From positions 123,825-187,824 of the forward strand of contig NZ_JSXI01000045.1 in the NCBI RefSeq assembly GCF_000803065.1: 64,000 bases of DNA, written 5' to 3'. The stretch's first letter is position 1. The number at the start of each line of letters is the position of its first letter. The stretch is from Sphingomonas sp. ERG5. Lineage in GTDB: Bacteria; Pseudomonadota; Alphaproteobacteria; Sphingomonadales; Sphingomonadaceae. Below are positions 45,456 to 54,353 of this stretch, piece by piece. The translations under genes and the position numbers were made by a program. The notes beneath the pieces were generated by a model, which made no database searches, was not told where the DNA came from, and saw only the letters and a program-made list of their open reading frames with translations.

Positions 45456-47318
45456 TCACGGTTTCCACGGACGAGTGCTGATCTCCAGCCCGCTTGGCGC
45501 CCCCGGGCCATAAGCGATGGTGAAGGTGTCCGGCTTGCCGTTCGAATAGATGTGGAAAGTATCGGCATCGGCGCCGGCGATCGCGACGCGAAGCCGATGT
45601 CCGCGCCTGATCAGGGCCGCGGTCGGGAACAGCGCAAAGCGTAAGGTCATCCGCGCACCCGGCTTGATCGTCAGTGCATCGCGGCGGCGGAAGCTGTGCG
45701 GCGCCGGCCCCTGGTCATAGGGCAGGGTGGCCGGATTGGCGGGCTTGCGATGGATCGCGCGGAACTGGCCCTCGCCCAGATAGGTCGACCTGCCATCGGG
45801 CGCGACATCCTCGAGATAGACGAAGACCGCCGGATCATTTGTCCGCGCGGCCATGTGGAGCGTGACCACGGGCGTGCCGACCAGTTCGGTATCGATCGCC
45901 ATCGGCGGACTGTCATAGGTCAGCAGCCGGGCGTCCTGGGCGCGGCGATCGGGATAGGCGGGTGGCGTGCCGAATTGCGTGGACCAGCGCGTCGCCTTGC
46001 CGGTCGTCGCGGTGAAATCGACGGCATAGCGATCCTCGCCGCGCCGTCCGGGCACGCGCGGGGCAAGCGACCGGCCGGGCGCGAAATAGAGGCTGGACGG
46101 TTTCGTATCCGCTGGCGGCCAGGCCGCACTGGTGCGCATCTCCTTCGCGCCCATCACATAATAATGGATCGCCCGCGCGACCGGAACGCCCGCGCGGACG
46201 CGATCGGCAAAGGCGATATTGCTGGCGAAGATGTCGGCGGCAGCGGGCATCGGCGCACGCTCGCCGGGGAAAAAGGGATCGGCGCCGACATTCTGCCCAT
46301 GATTGTTGGCGGTGATCCATAACTCCGTCGGCACGTCAGGCGCCGACCGATAGCGAGCGAGTGCGGCCTCGGCCATTCCGGCATCCAGCCAGGACCCCCA
46401 ATATTGCACCGGCTTGCGCTCGCGCCGGATGGCGGCGAGCTGCGCGGCGGGCGAAGAGGCGAACAGCGTATGGCCGTTGTGGCCTGGCTGGTCGCGAAAG
46501 GCAATGCCCTCATAGTCCTCGGGGCCCCAATGCAGGCCGCGTGCGGCCAGGGCCTGACGCAGCAGCCCGAATTGCTCGTCACCATCGACTGGCTGAAGGG
46601 TGGGAAACAGCCGGCCGCAATCCGCGACCCGCTTGAGGCAATCGGCGTCGCCGCCTTCGGGGTCGCGCCCCAGATCCATTTCACGGACCGCAGTTCCCCA
46701 GGTGCGCAGCATCCAGTCATTGGAGACGCCGCCGGGGCTGAACAGATGCAGATAGATATCGAAATCGCTCTGTCGCGGAATCGCCGCGAGCAGGGCAGGG
46801 GCGGGGCGGCTCGTCGCCAGGTCGGCGGTATCGGCCATATAGGATACGCCCGAGGCGATGACCTGTCCGTTCGACCATGGCTGGTGCGCAAGATGCGCGA
46901 TGATCTCGTCCATGTCGCGCTGCTCTTCCGGCCCGAGGTCGACCCGGCGCAGACCGAATGACGCGGTCGTTCCGCGCGTATCGACGATCGCGACGATATA
47001 GCCGGCGCGTTGCCACGCCGCCGCGAAGCCGGCCTCGCCCGCGCGGCCATATCGCGTCTGGATCAGCATGACCGGCGCCGGCTTCCCGGGAAGCGCGCCG
47101 CCGGGGAAATAAAGGCTGACGGCCAGCCGGACGCCGTCGCGCATCGGCAGGTAATAGGATTGGTCGCTCCACCCTTGCGGTCGCGTTGGTACGTCCGCCG
47201 GGACCGGGGGGCGCGGCGCGGTCTGAGCGGCGGCCGCGCCTGGCAACGGGCTCGCACCCGGAACCGCGATCGCGGTTGTCGCCAGCACGACCGGCAGAAG
47301 ATGGTTCCTGTAGGGCAT
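45456..47318 (-). CDS. Exported CocE/NonD-type serine hydrolase
   Basis: 620 residues with signal peptide MPYRNHLLPVVLATTAIAVPGASPLPGAAAAQ. An X-Pro dipeptidyl-peptidase/CocE alpha-beta hydrolase: YYLPMRDGVRLAVSLYFPGG, VIASGVSYMADTADL (GxSYxx nucleophile elbow), then a C-terminal jelly-roll domain with MTLRFALFPTAALIRRGHRLRVAIAGAD. CocE-type enzymes cleave esters or amides such as cocaine, acylated amino acids or prolyl peptides. It lies 9 bases behind a TonB receptor gene, so it probably hydrolyses the imported ligand in the periplasm. Confidence 0.9.
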   Translation of the reverse strand: MPYRNHLLPVVLATTAIAVPGASPLPGAAAAQTAPRPPVPADVPTRPQGWSDQSYYLPMRDGVRLAVSLYFPGGALPGKPAPVMLIQTRYGRAGEAGFAAAWQRAGYIVAIVDTRGTTASFGLRRVDLGPEEQRDMDEIIAHLAHQPWSNGQVIASGVSYMADTADLATSRPAPALLAAIPRQSDFDIYLHLFSPGGVSNDWMLRTWGTAVREMDLGRDPEGGDADCLKRVADCGRLFPTLQPVDGDEQFGLLRQALAARGLHWGPEDYEGIAFRDQPGHNGHTLFASSPAAQLAAIRRERKPVQYWGSWLDAGMAEAALARYRSAPDVPTELWITANNHGQNVGADPFFPGERAPMPAAADIFASNIAFADRVRAGVPVARAIHYYVMGAKEMRTSAAWPPADTKPSSLYFAPGRSLAPRVPGRRGEDRYAVDFTATTGKATRWSTQFGTPPAYPDRRAQDARLLTYDSPPMAIDTELVGTPVVTLHMAARTNDPAVFVYLEDVAPDGRSTYLGEGQFRAIHRKPANPATLPYDQGPAPHSFRRRDALTIKPGARMTLRFALFPTAALIRRGHRLRVAIAGADADTFHIYSNGKPDTFTIAYGPGAPSGLEISTRPWKP

Positions 47319-47327
47319 GGCCGGTCC

Positions 47328-49532
47328 TCAATAGCGCAGCTTGAATTCGACGCCGAGCGTGCGGGGTTCGCCCAGGATGACGAACTTCTGTCCCACGAAC
47401 GCCTGGTCGGAGAGATCGAACAGGCGCTGTTCGTAAATCCGGTTGGTGAGGTTCTTGGCCCAAAGGGACAGGCGCCATCGTTCGTCCGGGGCTTGCAGCG
47501 ACAACCGGATGTTGAGCAGCCCATAGGGATGCACCACCCCATCGGGATCGGTGTCGTTGCTGAGATAGGTCCGTCCGCGCATTTGGTATTCGCCGAACAG
47601 GGTGACCGAGCCCAGCCCCTTGACCGGGATGCGATATTCGGCGTTGAGATCGGCCGTATAGCTCGGCGCATAAGGGATATGGTCGAGCTTTGCGCCGCTC
47701 GGCAAGCGCCCGCCATCGAAGCGCGCGTCCTGCACCGACAAATTGGCGCCCAGCGTCCAGCGATCGGTCGGCCGCGCGGTCACCTCGACCTCGATGCCCT
47801 TGCTGTGCGCCTTGCCGGCATTGAGAATGATCGGATCATAGACCGGCGTGGCCGGATTGTCGTCCGACAGCTGGATCTTGCTCCAGTCCATATAATAGAG
47901 CGCGGTGTTGATCACGAGCCGGCGATTGAGCAATTCGGTCTTCAGGCCGAGCTCGTAGTTCCACAGCGCTTCCGGACCAAATGCGATGCCGTCCGCGCTG
48001 CCCAGCGCATCGTTGAAGCCGCCGCTCTTGAAGCCCTTGCTCGCGGTCGCATAGGCCATGACCGTGGGTGAGAAACGATAGCGGATATTGGCGTTGGGGG
48101 TGAACTGATCCCAGCTGCCACTGGTGCGGATGTCGGTGTTGCCGCCAAGCAAGTCGATCACGTCGCGCTGCACATAATGGATGGTCTTGCTGTCGCTGGT
48201 GTAACGGCCGCCCAGCGTGACATCGAGGCGTGGCGAGATCTTCCAGGTCGCGCTCAGGAACGCCGCCTTGCTGGTCGTATCGAGATTGCCGTCGGATCCG
48301 GTGCGCACGCCTGTCAGCCCGGGATCGCCCAGCGCGGCGGCCAGATCCGCGCCGATCTCGACAAAGCTCTGGTTGCGACTGTTCTGGCGGAAATAATATA
48401 GCCCTGCGAGCCAGTCGACCGGGCCGGTCGACAGGTCGAGCCGCAACTCCTCCGACCAGCGCCAGACCTTCTCCGGGTCGCCGTCGTACAGCATCTTCAG
48501 CGGCGACCGGTCGGTATCGGCCCGGCTGAAATAGTCATGATCGTGATAGGAGGCGATGTTGGTGATGCCGAGACGGCCGATCCGCGTCTTGAAAGTGGCG
48601 GCCACGTCCCATGCCCTTAGCCGTTCCTGATTGCGGCTGTCGGAATAGACTTTGCGGTCGAACGGGTCGGTATTGAGCGGCAGGCCGGCGGCGACCAGCG
48701 CCTTTGGCAGGTCGGCATTCATGTTGTAGCGCCGTGTCTCGAAGACCAGCTGTTCCTGGTTGGCGCGGCGATAGCTGGCGGTCAGCAACAGGCTGGTGGT
48801 TGGGGCGATGTCGAACAGCAACTGGCCGCGTGCCGTCCAGGAATGATGATTGTTCACGTCGCGGCCGAGCAGCACATTGCGGTCATAGCCGCTGTTGACG
48901 TCCCGGATCATCGCGATCTTGGCGGAGACGACGCCCGGGATGATCGGCCCGGAGATCGAGGCGCCAAGGCGCAGCGCATTATAATTGCCAATGTCGGCGG
49001 TTGCGGAGGCAGCGAAGCTGTCCGAGGGACGCTGCGTCGTAATGCTGATGACACCGCCAATGGTGTTGCGGCCGAACAGGGTTCCCTGCGGTCCACGCAA
49101 CACCTCGACGCGCGCGATATCGTAAAGATCGAGATCGGCGCCGGGCCCCTGGGCCTGATAGATTTCGTCGACATAATAGCCGACGGCGGGATCCGCGCCG
49201 GCGGATCCCGACCCGCCGACCACGCCGCGCAGCGAGGTCGGGGACAGCTTCATGTCGCCGAAGTCGCCATATTGCAGCCCGGGGGTCTGGCGCGCGATAT
49301 CGCTGATATCCTTGATCCCCTTTCGCTCCATCGCCTCGGCAGTGACGGCGGTGATTGAGATTGGTGTTTCCTGCAGGCGCTCCGAACGCTTGCGCGCCGT
49401 CACGACGATGTCCCCGGTATCGCTCGCGCCCGCATTCCCGGGCGCGGGTCCGTCGGTCTGCGCCCGGGCAGGCGCAGCCAGCCCGAGGGCAATGAAAAAG
49501 CCGACATAAACCCTCGAATCGACGCGCAGCAT
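47328..49532 (-). CDS. TonB-dependent outer-membrane receptor
   Basis: 734 residues from ATG 49532 (AGGGGAGGCCAT just before). Signal peptide MLRVDSRVYVGFFIALGLAAPARAQ, then DIVVTARKRSERLQETPISITAVTAEAM, IARVEVLRGPQGTLFGRNTIGGVISI and a long barrel ending GVEFKLRY. It imports an unknown large ligand. It is co-transcribed with the CocE-type hydrolase downstream, and a TetR-type palindrome (49556-49571) is 24 bases upstream. Confidence 0.94.
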   Translation of the reverse strand: MLRVDSRVYVGFFIALGLAAPARAQTDGPAPGNAGASDTGDIVVTARKRSERLQETPISITAVTAEAMERKGIKDISDIARQTPGLQYGDFGDMKLSPTSLRGVVGGSGSAGADPAVGYYVDEIYQAQGPGADLDLYDIARVEVLRGPQGTLFGRNTIGGVISITTQRPSDSFAASATADIGNYNALRLGASISGPIIPGVVSAKIAMIRDVNSGYDRNVLLGRDVNNHHSWTARGQLLFDIAPTTSLLLTASYRRANQEQLVFETRRYNMNADLPKALVAAGLPLNTDPFDRKVYSDSRNQERLRAWDVAATFKTRIGRLGITNIASYHDHDYFSRADTDRSPLKMLYDGDPEKVWRWSEELRLDLSTGPVDWLAGLYYFRQNSRNQSFVEIGADLAAALGDPGLTGVRTGSDGNLDTTSKAAFLSATWKISPRLDVTLGGRYTSDSKTIHYVQRDVIDLLGGNTDIRTSGSWDQFTPNANIRYRFSPTVMAYATASKGFKSGGFNDALGSADGIAFGPEALWNYELGLKTELLNRRLVINTALYYMDWSKIQLSDDNPATPVYDPIILNAGKAHSKGIEVEVTARPTDRWTLGANLSVQDARFDGGRLPSGAKLDHIPYAPSYTADLNAEYRIPVKGLGSVTLFGEYQMRGRTYLSNDTDPDGVVHPYGLLNIRLSLQAPDERWRLSLWAKNLTNRIYEQRLFDLSDQAFVGQKFVILGEPRTLGVEFKLRY

Positions 49533-49555
49533 ATGGCCTCCCCTCTTGTTTATTA

Positions 49556-49571
49556 AATATGAGCTCAGTAT
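49556..49571. promoter_or_regulatory. TetR-type operator candidate 2 (AATATGAGCTCAGTAT)
   Basis: Near-perfect inverted repeat in the divergent gap between the TonB receptor and the PEP mutase/isocitrate lyase-like gene. It shares TGAGCTCA with site 1 and AATATGA with site 3. Confidence 0.65.
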
Positions 49572-49734
49572 CAATTATTGCTATCGAGTCTCGCTGCGTG
49601 TCAAGGTGCATCGCATTTTCGGAGAATCGCGGGCGAGGAGGTTGAGGTGGTTCATTGGCGGTCTGACGGTGCGCGTGGCCAGATCCGCGCCGCACCGGCG
49701 GGATGACGGATCACCCATGGCTGTAGGAGGCGAC

Positions 49735-50598
49735 ATGACGAGCATGAGGGCAAAGTTACGGGAGGGGTTGGCGGGCGGCCGGTTGATGCGGGCGCCGGGT
49801 GTTTTCGACACGCTGTCCGGAGTGCTGGCCGAGCAGGCCGGCTTCGAGGCGGTCTTTCTGTCCGGGTCCGCACTGGCATGGTCGCATTTGGCGAGACCGG
49901 ACATTGGTCTGTTGTCGGCAAGCGAGGTCGCGACGATATTGATGCGGCTGAGCGACCGGATCGGCATTCCGGTGCTGGTCGATGCCGATAGTGGTTTTGG
50001 TAACGCCATTCAGGTGACGCGGACCGTGCGCCAGTTCGAGGCGGCGGGTGCCGCCGGAATTCAAATCGAGGATCAAGCCGAGATCAAGTCGCCCGGCGCG
50101 CCGACCGACCGGCCGCTGGTGCCGCTGGAGGCCATGGTGGGCAAATTGAAGGCGGCACTGGATGCGCGCCGTCACGACGATACCCTGATCAGTGCGCGAA
50201 CCGATGCCGTGTCGAGCGTCGGCTTTGACGAGGCCCTGCGCCGCGCCGCAGCCTATATCGACGCGGGCGCCGATCTGATCTTCGTGGAATCGCTGTCCGA
50301 GCCGGCCGAGATACAGCGGCTTGTGCGCGAACTCGGCGGTGCGCGGCCACTGGTCCATAATATCATGGAAGGAGGCGTGTCGCCGCTGACGTCGGCCACA
50401 GCCGCCGGGGAGGCGGGCTTTTCGCTTATTCTGTTTCCCGGCGCGGTTATCCAGGCGACTGCCCGTGCCGGGCAGGACGCGCTTCGCGCGCTCGCCGCCG
50501 CCGAGCGCCCGTCTCGCCCGGTGTTTGATCGCGACGCCTTGAATGCAGCGATCGACGGCCCGGCCTTTCTCGCGGCCGCTGCTCGTTACGCGGACTGA
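49735..50598 (+). CDS. Isocitrate lyase/PEP mutase superfamily enzyme
   Basis: 287 residues from ATG 49735, chosen for AGGAGG at 49725-49730. (beta/alpha)8 barrel: RAPGVFDTLSGVLAEQAGFEAVFLSGSALAW, PVLVDADSGFGNAIQVTRTVRQFEAAGAAGIQIEDQ (Mg-binding Asp and Glu) and ISARTDA, DLIFVESL. The loop with the catalytic Cys of lyases (K-K/R-C-G-H) reads IKSPGAPTDRP here, so Cys and His are missing. It is therefore nearer the oxaloacetate-decarboxylase/other branch than methylisocitrate lyase. The product is probably a small 2-oxoacid. Divergent from the TonB receptor; a serine hydrolase follows. Confidence 0.88.
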   Translation: MTSMRAKLREGLAGGRLMRAPGVFDTLSGVLAEQAGFEAVFLSGSALAWSHLARPDIGLLSASEVATILMRLSDRIGIPVLVDADSGFGNAIQVTRTVRQFEAAGAAGIQIEDQAEIKSPGAPTDRPLVPLEAMVGKLKAALDARRHDDTLISARTDAVSSVGFDEALRRAAAYIDAGADLIFVESLSEPAEIQRLVRELGGARPLVHNIMEGGVSPLTSATAAGEAGFSLILFPGAVIQATARAGQDALRALAAAERPSRPVFDRDALNAAIDGPAFLAAAARYAD

Positions 50599-50652
50599 AG
50601 CGCGCCCGAACTTTCAACAGCCCCGGCAACACAGAATAGTGAGACGAACAGA

Positions 50653-51834
50653 ATGAGGATGACCAAGATCAAGACCCGATATCGCCGGGTCGTCATGGCG
50701 GCGATGCTCGCAAACCTGGTTCTCGGATCGCCGGCGGTTGCCGGAGAGAAAGCGGACCTGGATCGCGAACTCGCCGCCCTCCATACGGGGTCGCATGTCC
50801 CTGGCTTCTGCGTCATCATGTTCGACGCCAGCCACACGATCTACGAAAATGGCTTCGGTTTCGCCGATCTCGCCGCCAGGCGACCCTATACGATCAACAC
50901 CGTCCAGCCAATCGGGTCGATCAGCAAGACGTTGATCGGCGTGGCGCTGATGAAGGGAGTCGAGCGCGGCTGGTTCAAGCTGGACGATGACGTCAACACG
51001 ATCCTGCCCTTCCCGGTACGCAACCCCGGTTTCCCCGATCGGCCGATCACGCTGCGCCAACTCGCCACCCATACGTCGGGTATCGTCGATCGCGAGGCCG
51101 TCTATGCCGCCGGCTATCGTCCCGGGGATCGCAATCCATTGCGGATCGACGCGTTGCTGAAAGATTATTTCAGCAAGGACGGGAAGAGTTACAGCAAGCG
51201 CAACTTCGCCGCCACTGCGCCGGGCAGCACCTATGCCTATAGCAATATCGGCGCGACGCTGGCGGCCTATGCGGTCGAGCTGAAGGCGGGTGAATCCTAT
51301 GCGGACTTCACCCGCAAGACCATCCTGCTGCCATTGGGCATGACCCATTCGGGCTGGACCGATGCGGAAACCGGACCGGATCATGCGACGCTCTATGACG
51401 AGAAGGTGAAGCCCTATCCGCCCTATATCCTGGCGACCTATCCCGATGGCGGGCTGCGCACTTCCTGCACGGATCTGGCGCGGTTTGTGACGGCGGTGCT
51501 CAAGGGACGCGCCGGTGAAGACGGGGTGCTCAAGGCGGCGGACGTCGCGGCGATGCTCAGCCCCGAATTCACCGCTGGCGCGACGCCCGCCGGCCGGTCC
51601 GCGAAAGAACCGAACCAGGGCATCTTCTGGCAGCATCGCCGCGAGGGCACGATCGGTCATTTCGGCGGTGATCCCGGCGTTACGACCTTTATGGGCATCG
51701 ACCCGAAGACCAATGTCGGGCGCATCGTGCTGGTCAATATCGGCGGCGAGGAGGCGTTGCGCGCTTATGGCGCGGAATTGGCGGCGATCTGGCGGGCGGT
51801 GCTGGCTCATGCCCCTGCGGTCTCGCCCGAATAG
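50653..51834 (+). CDS. Exported serine hydrolase of the beta-lactamase class C family
   Basis: 393 residues. Signal peptide MRMTKIKTRYRRVVMAAMLANLVLGSPAVAG. Catalytic motifs are GSISKT (SxxK), YAYSNIG (YxN) and IGHFGGDPG (HxG), the arrangement of class C beta-lactamase-like esterases and D-aminopeptidases/peptidases. LRQLATHTSGI is also typical. It acts in the periplasm or outside. On the same strand as the PEP mutase-like gene 54 bases earlier; probably another hydrolase for the compound handled by this TetR-linked block. Confidence 0.9.
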   Translation: MRMTKIKTRYRRVVMAAMLANLVLGSPAVAGEKADLDRELAALHTGSHVPGFCVIMFDASHTIYENGFGFADLAARRPYTINTVQPIGSISKTLIGVALMKGVERGWFKLDDDVNTILPFPVRNPGFPDRPITLRQLATHTSGIVDREAVYAAGYRPGDRNPLRIDALLKDYFSKDGKSYSKRNFAATAPGSTYAYSNIGATLAAYAVELKAGESYADFTRKTILLPLGMTHSGWTDAETGPDHATLYDEKVKPYPPYILATYPDGGLRTSCTDLARFVTAVLKGRAGEDGVLKAADVAAMLSPEFTAGATPAGRSAKEPNQGIFWQHRREGTIGHFGGDPGVTTFMGIDPKTNVGRIVLVNIGGEEALRAYGAELAAIWRAVLAHAPAVSPE

Positions 51835-51844
51835 TAGAAAGGGA

Positions 51845-51867
51845 GGCGCCGGCGTCAGGTCGGCGCC
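51845..51867. terminator. Hairpin between convergent serine hydrolase and M19-like genes
   Basis: GGCGCCG (51845-51851) pairs with CGGCGCC (51861-51867) around a 9-base loop with A-T extension of the stem. It follows the serine hydrolase stop by 10 bases and overlaps the end of the opposite gene. No T-run. Confidence 0.35.
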
Positions 51868-52991
51868 TTCCATACCGTACCGAGCAGGCGGCGAAAATTG
51901 CCGCCGAGGATCGCGGCGATGTTCGCATCCGAATAGCCGCGGCGGATCAGCGCCTCTGTCAGATCGAAGATCTTGCGCGGATGATCATAGCCGTCGGTGT
52001 CGAGCCGGCTGCGAAAGGCATAGCTTGTCTTGTAGTGCGATCGCAGTTCCCGGTTTGCGGCATCCGGCATCTTGTCATAGCCGTAAAGGTCGCTGTCGGA
52101 CCCGATCCCGACATGCTCGATGCCGACCAGCTGGACGACATGATCGATATGATCGACCATATGCTCGACGGTGGTCGGTTCGCGGTCGCGCACGAACATG
52201 CGAACGCCGGTAATGCCCATCACGCCGCCCTTGGCCGCGAGCTTGCGGATCGCCTCGTCGGTCTTGAGGCGAGGGTGATTGTTGAGCGCGCGGCAATTCG
52301 AATGCGTGAACGCGATCGGCTGCGTCGATATCTCGATAGCGTCCAGGGTCGTGCGGTCGCCCGAATGCGATACATCGACGAGCATGCCGACCTCGTTCAT
52401 CCGGGCGATGATGCCGGCGCCGAAATCGGTAACGCCGCCATCGACGCGTTCGGTGCTGCCCGACCCAAGCAGATTCTGCCGGTTATAGGTAATCTGCGAT
52501 ACGCGCTGGCCAAGCTCGTAAAAGGTCCTGACGTCTTCGATCGTCCGGAAATGATCGGCATTCTGCACGCCATGGATCATCGCGATCTTGCCCGACCGCT
52601 TGGCTCGATCGAGATCCTCGGCCAGGCTGATGAGCGTGAAATGATCGCTGTCGCGGCCGACAAAGCCGCTCCAGGCGGCGAAATAGGCCATGACCTCGGC
52701 ATGAGCGCCGGGGCCGTTAAAGCCGACCGAATTGTGGAAGGCGGTGATCCCGCTTGCCCGATAGTCCTCGAGCTGAGCCGGGGATAAAGGCAGCGCATAG
52801 CTGTCGGGCGTGTTGGTCAGCGACAATGGTGCGAGCATGTCGATCACCAGTGACCGGCCCACAATATCGATGGCACGCCGGGAATGCTGCTGTGTCGCGG
52901 CCAGGGCAGTGGGGCCGAGCCACATCGCTGCTGCGGCCATGCCGGCGCCGGCCAGAATCGAGCGGCGATGCGGGTGGTAGGATCTGGCCAT
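51855..52991 (-). CDS. Tat-exported M19 (membrane dipeptidase)-like protein with altered metal site
   Basis: 378 residues from ATG 52991 (AAAGGTGAG upstream). Tat signal HRRSILAGAGMAAAAM. The renal-dipeptidase barrel is recognisable by GMLVDVSHSGDRT, IAFTHSNCRALNNHPR and EHVGIGSDSDLYG. Two usual metal-site elements differ: the N-terminal HxD is replaced by DMLAP, and the bridging-Glu motif reads GVQNADH. It could be an amidohydrolase with another metal arrangement or a binding protein. A TetR-type palindrome (53009-53024) sits 18 bases before the start. Convergent with the serine hydrolase gene. Confidence 0.85.
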   Translation of the reverse strand: MARSYHPHRRSILAGAGMAAAAMWLGPTALAATQQHSRRAIDIVGRSLVIDMLAPLSLTNTPDSYALPLSPAQLEDYRASGITAFHNSVGFNGPGAHAEVMAYFAAWSGFVGRDSDHFTLISLAEDLDRAKRSGKIAMIHGVQNADHFRTIEDVRTFYELGQRVSQITYNRQNLLGSGSTERVDGGVTDFGAGIIARMNEVGMLVDVSHSGDRTTLDAIEISTQPIAFTHSNCRALNNHPRLKTDEAIRKLAAKGGVMGITGVRMFVRDREPTTVEHMVDHIDHVVQLVGIEHVGIGSDSDLYGYDKMPDAANRELRSHYKTSYAFRSRLDTDGYDHPRKIFDLTEALIRRGYSDANIAAILGGNFRRLLGTVWKAPT

Positions 52992-53008
52992 TATGCTCAC
53001 CTTTAATA

Positions 53009-53024
53009 AATATGATGTCATATT
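53009..53024. promoter_or_regulatory. TetR-type operator candidate 3 (AATATGATGTCATATT)
   Basis: AATATGA-TG-TCATATT has perfect 7-base arms, 18 bases upstream of the M19-like start. It is the most symmetrical of the three related sites. Confidence 0.65.
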
Positions 53025-53082
53025 CATTAAATTGCGATGCGCTGCCGCCGTCAAGGCCAATAGGTGCGGGATCGCCCCTTTC

Positions 53083-53100
53083 TCACGGCTTGAGCCGTGA
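53083..53100. other. Inverted repeat after the PqqD-like gene
   Basis: TCACGGCT-TG-AGCCGTGA, perfect 8-base arms, about 100 bases past the stop of the PqqD-like gene. It may end that operon, although no T-run follows, or be a protein-binding site for the M19-like promoter. Confidence 0.4.
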
Positions 53101-53195
53101 TATGCTTGGGAAGGCAAGTGCCAGGCCTCATTGCGAAGGCGGTTGGCAGGTGAAGCTGGCCGAACTCAATGCGGGGCCGCTGCGATAGAGCCTGA

Positions 53196-53474
53196 TCACG
53201 CCGCGACCAAGAAGCCCGCATGCTTGAGCTCGTCGAGAAATGCATCGACCTCGGCCGCGCAGGTTTGCGGGGAGATATCATAGCATTCGGCCAGCAAGGA
53301 GGCGATCGCGGCGACATCGCGATGCCCGTCGATCGCTTGCCAGATCACCAGGCCGGTGCCCCTCAGGGCGTTGAACTGCCCGGTGTCGACTTTCATCAGC
53401 ACCGCCTCTCCGTCGATATCGGTCTCGAGGAATTGCCCGACATTTTTGCGGAAGATCATGTGTTCGCCCTCCAT
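53196..53474 (-). CDS. PqqD-like peptide-recognition (RRE) protein
   Basis: 92 residues from ATG 53474, adjoining the sulfotransferase stop; ATG 53459 is an alternative. FRKNVGQFLETDIDGEAVLMKVDTGQFNALRGTGLVIWQAIDG and LAECYDISPQTCAAEVDAFLDELKHAGFL match the winged-helix PqqD/RRE fold that binds leader peptides in RiPP pathways. It is the last gene of the operon running from 57859. HprK-like kinase and PqqD partners have been named together as HPr-rel-A type systems, which this resembles. No precursor peptide could be identified with confidence. Confidence 0.85.
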   Translation of the reverse strand: MEGEHMIFRKNVGQFLETDIDGEAVLMKVDTGQFNALRGTGLVIWQAIDGHRDVAAIASLLAECYDISPQTCAAEVDAFLDELKHAGFLVAA

Positions 53475-54353
53475 TCAATCGACGTCCGCATACCCGAAGC
53501 GACGCATCACGGGATGGTGCGCCGATCGGATGCGGCCGGCTTGCGCGGCGGACAGATGGGTGAGCCAGTCGCCGGCACGTCCGCTGCGGAAAAATTGCGT
53601 GGCGCGCCGTGGCGCCTCGCGAAAGCCATGTTCGCGTTCGGCGGATTGGAGCGCCTCGATCCGGCTATGCTGTACCGCCCGTTCGATCCTGCGCGGATCG
53701 ATCGCTGCCTCTGGTCGCGCAAAGGCGATCACCCGGGCAAGCGCCCCGGCGGTGTCCACCAGCATGTCTTCGTAACGGACGACGAGGACAGGGATGTCGG
53801 ATTGATCCACCCAGCTCGACACATGCGCGCTCCAGTCGCCGATATGCTGCGGGATCTGCGCCGATGTGCGAGTGCCGATCGTCATCGCCGGGTCGCACAA
53901 TTTGGTCACCGCGCGCTCCATGTCGGCATGGCCGTCATGAAACGCGTTCGACACCGCAACATCGAGCGGGTTGCGAATGACATACACCACCACACCCGAT
54001 GCGCTGGGTGGGAAAAGCCAGCTGTCATCGTCCAGGCGCTGTTGGCGGTCATGGACCTTCAGCCACACCGGCGCCGAATTGCGGCGGGCCATGATATGGT
54101 AGACGTGCGGCTGCAGCGCGAGCGCTTCGTGCGGCAGCAGGTCGCTGCTGGATAGCCCCAGGAAATTGTCGAACAGCCAGCGAGACCTGGCCACGCCCTG
54201 GGTAACGCCGGGAGCGTTGATGTCGTGCGGATCGTCGGTTTCGGAGAAATAATTGGCCAGCAGCAGCCTGAGCCAGGTGTTGCCCGACTTGGGATAGGAT
54301 GCGAGCCAGTCGATGCGGCCGCCGCTGTCGGGTGGTTCAGCCGGTCGCGCCAC
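53475..54353 (-). CDS. PAPS-dependent sulfotransferase family protein
   Basis: 292 residues from GTG 54353, overlapping the kinase gene by 17 bases. The 5'-phosphosulfate loop is WLASYPKSGNTWLRLLLANY (residues 17-36), and the 3'-phosphate motif is VVYVIRNPLDVAVSNAFHDGH. IPVLVVRYEDMLVDTAGAL and the C-terminal FRSGRAGDWLTHLSA with GxxGDW complete a sulfotransferase-1-type fold. It would move sulfate from PAPS to a hydroxyl or amine. Its company (RRE protein, Ser-kinase-like protein) suggests a peptide or cell-surface target; not shown. Confidence 0.88.
   Translation of the reverse strand: MARPAEPPDSGGRIDWLASYPKSGNTWLRLLLANYFSETDDPHDINAPGVTQGVARSRWLFDNFLGLSSSDLLPHEALALQPHVYHIMARRNSAPVWLKVHDRQQRLDDDSWLFPPSASGVVVYVIRNPLDVAVSNAFHDGHADMERAVTKLCDPAMTIGTRTSAQIPQHIGDWSAHVSSWVDQSDIPVLVVRYEDMLVDTAGALARVIAFARPEAAIDPRRIERAVQHSRIEALQSAEREHGFREAPRRATQFFRSGRAGDWLTHLSAAQAGRIRSAHHPVMRRFGYADVD

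Noticed and set aside
53051..53131. 26-residue minus-strand frame as a RiPP precursor downstream of the PqqD-like gene
   Set aside because: No ribosome-binding site, no leader/core pattern, and it spans an inverted repeat. Kept only as a note under the operon finding.
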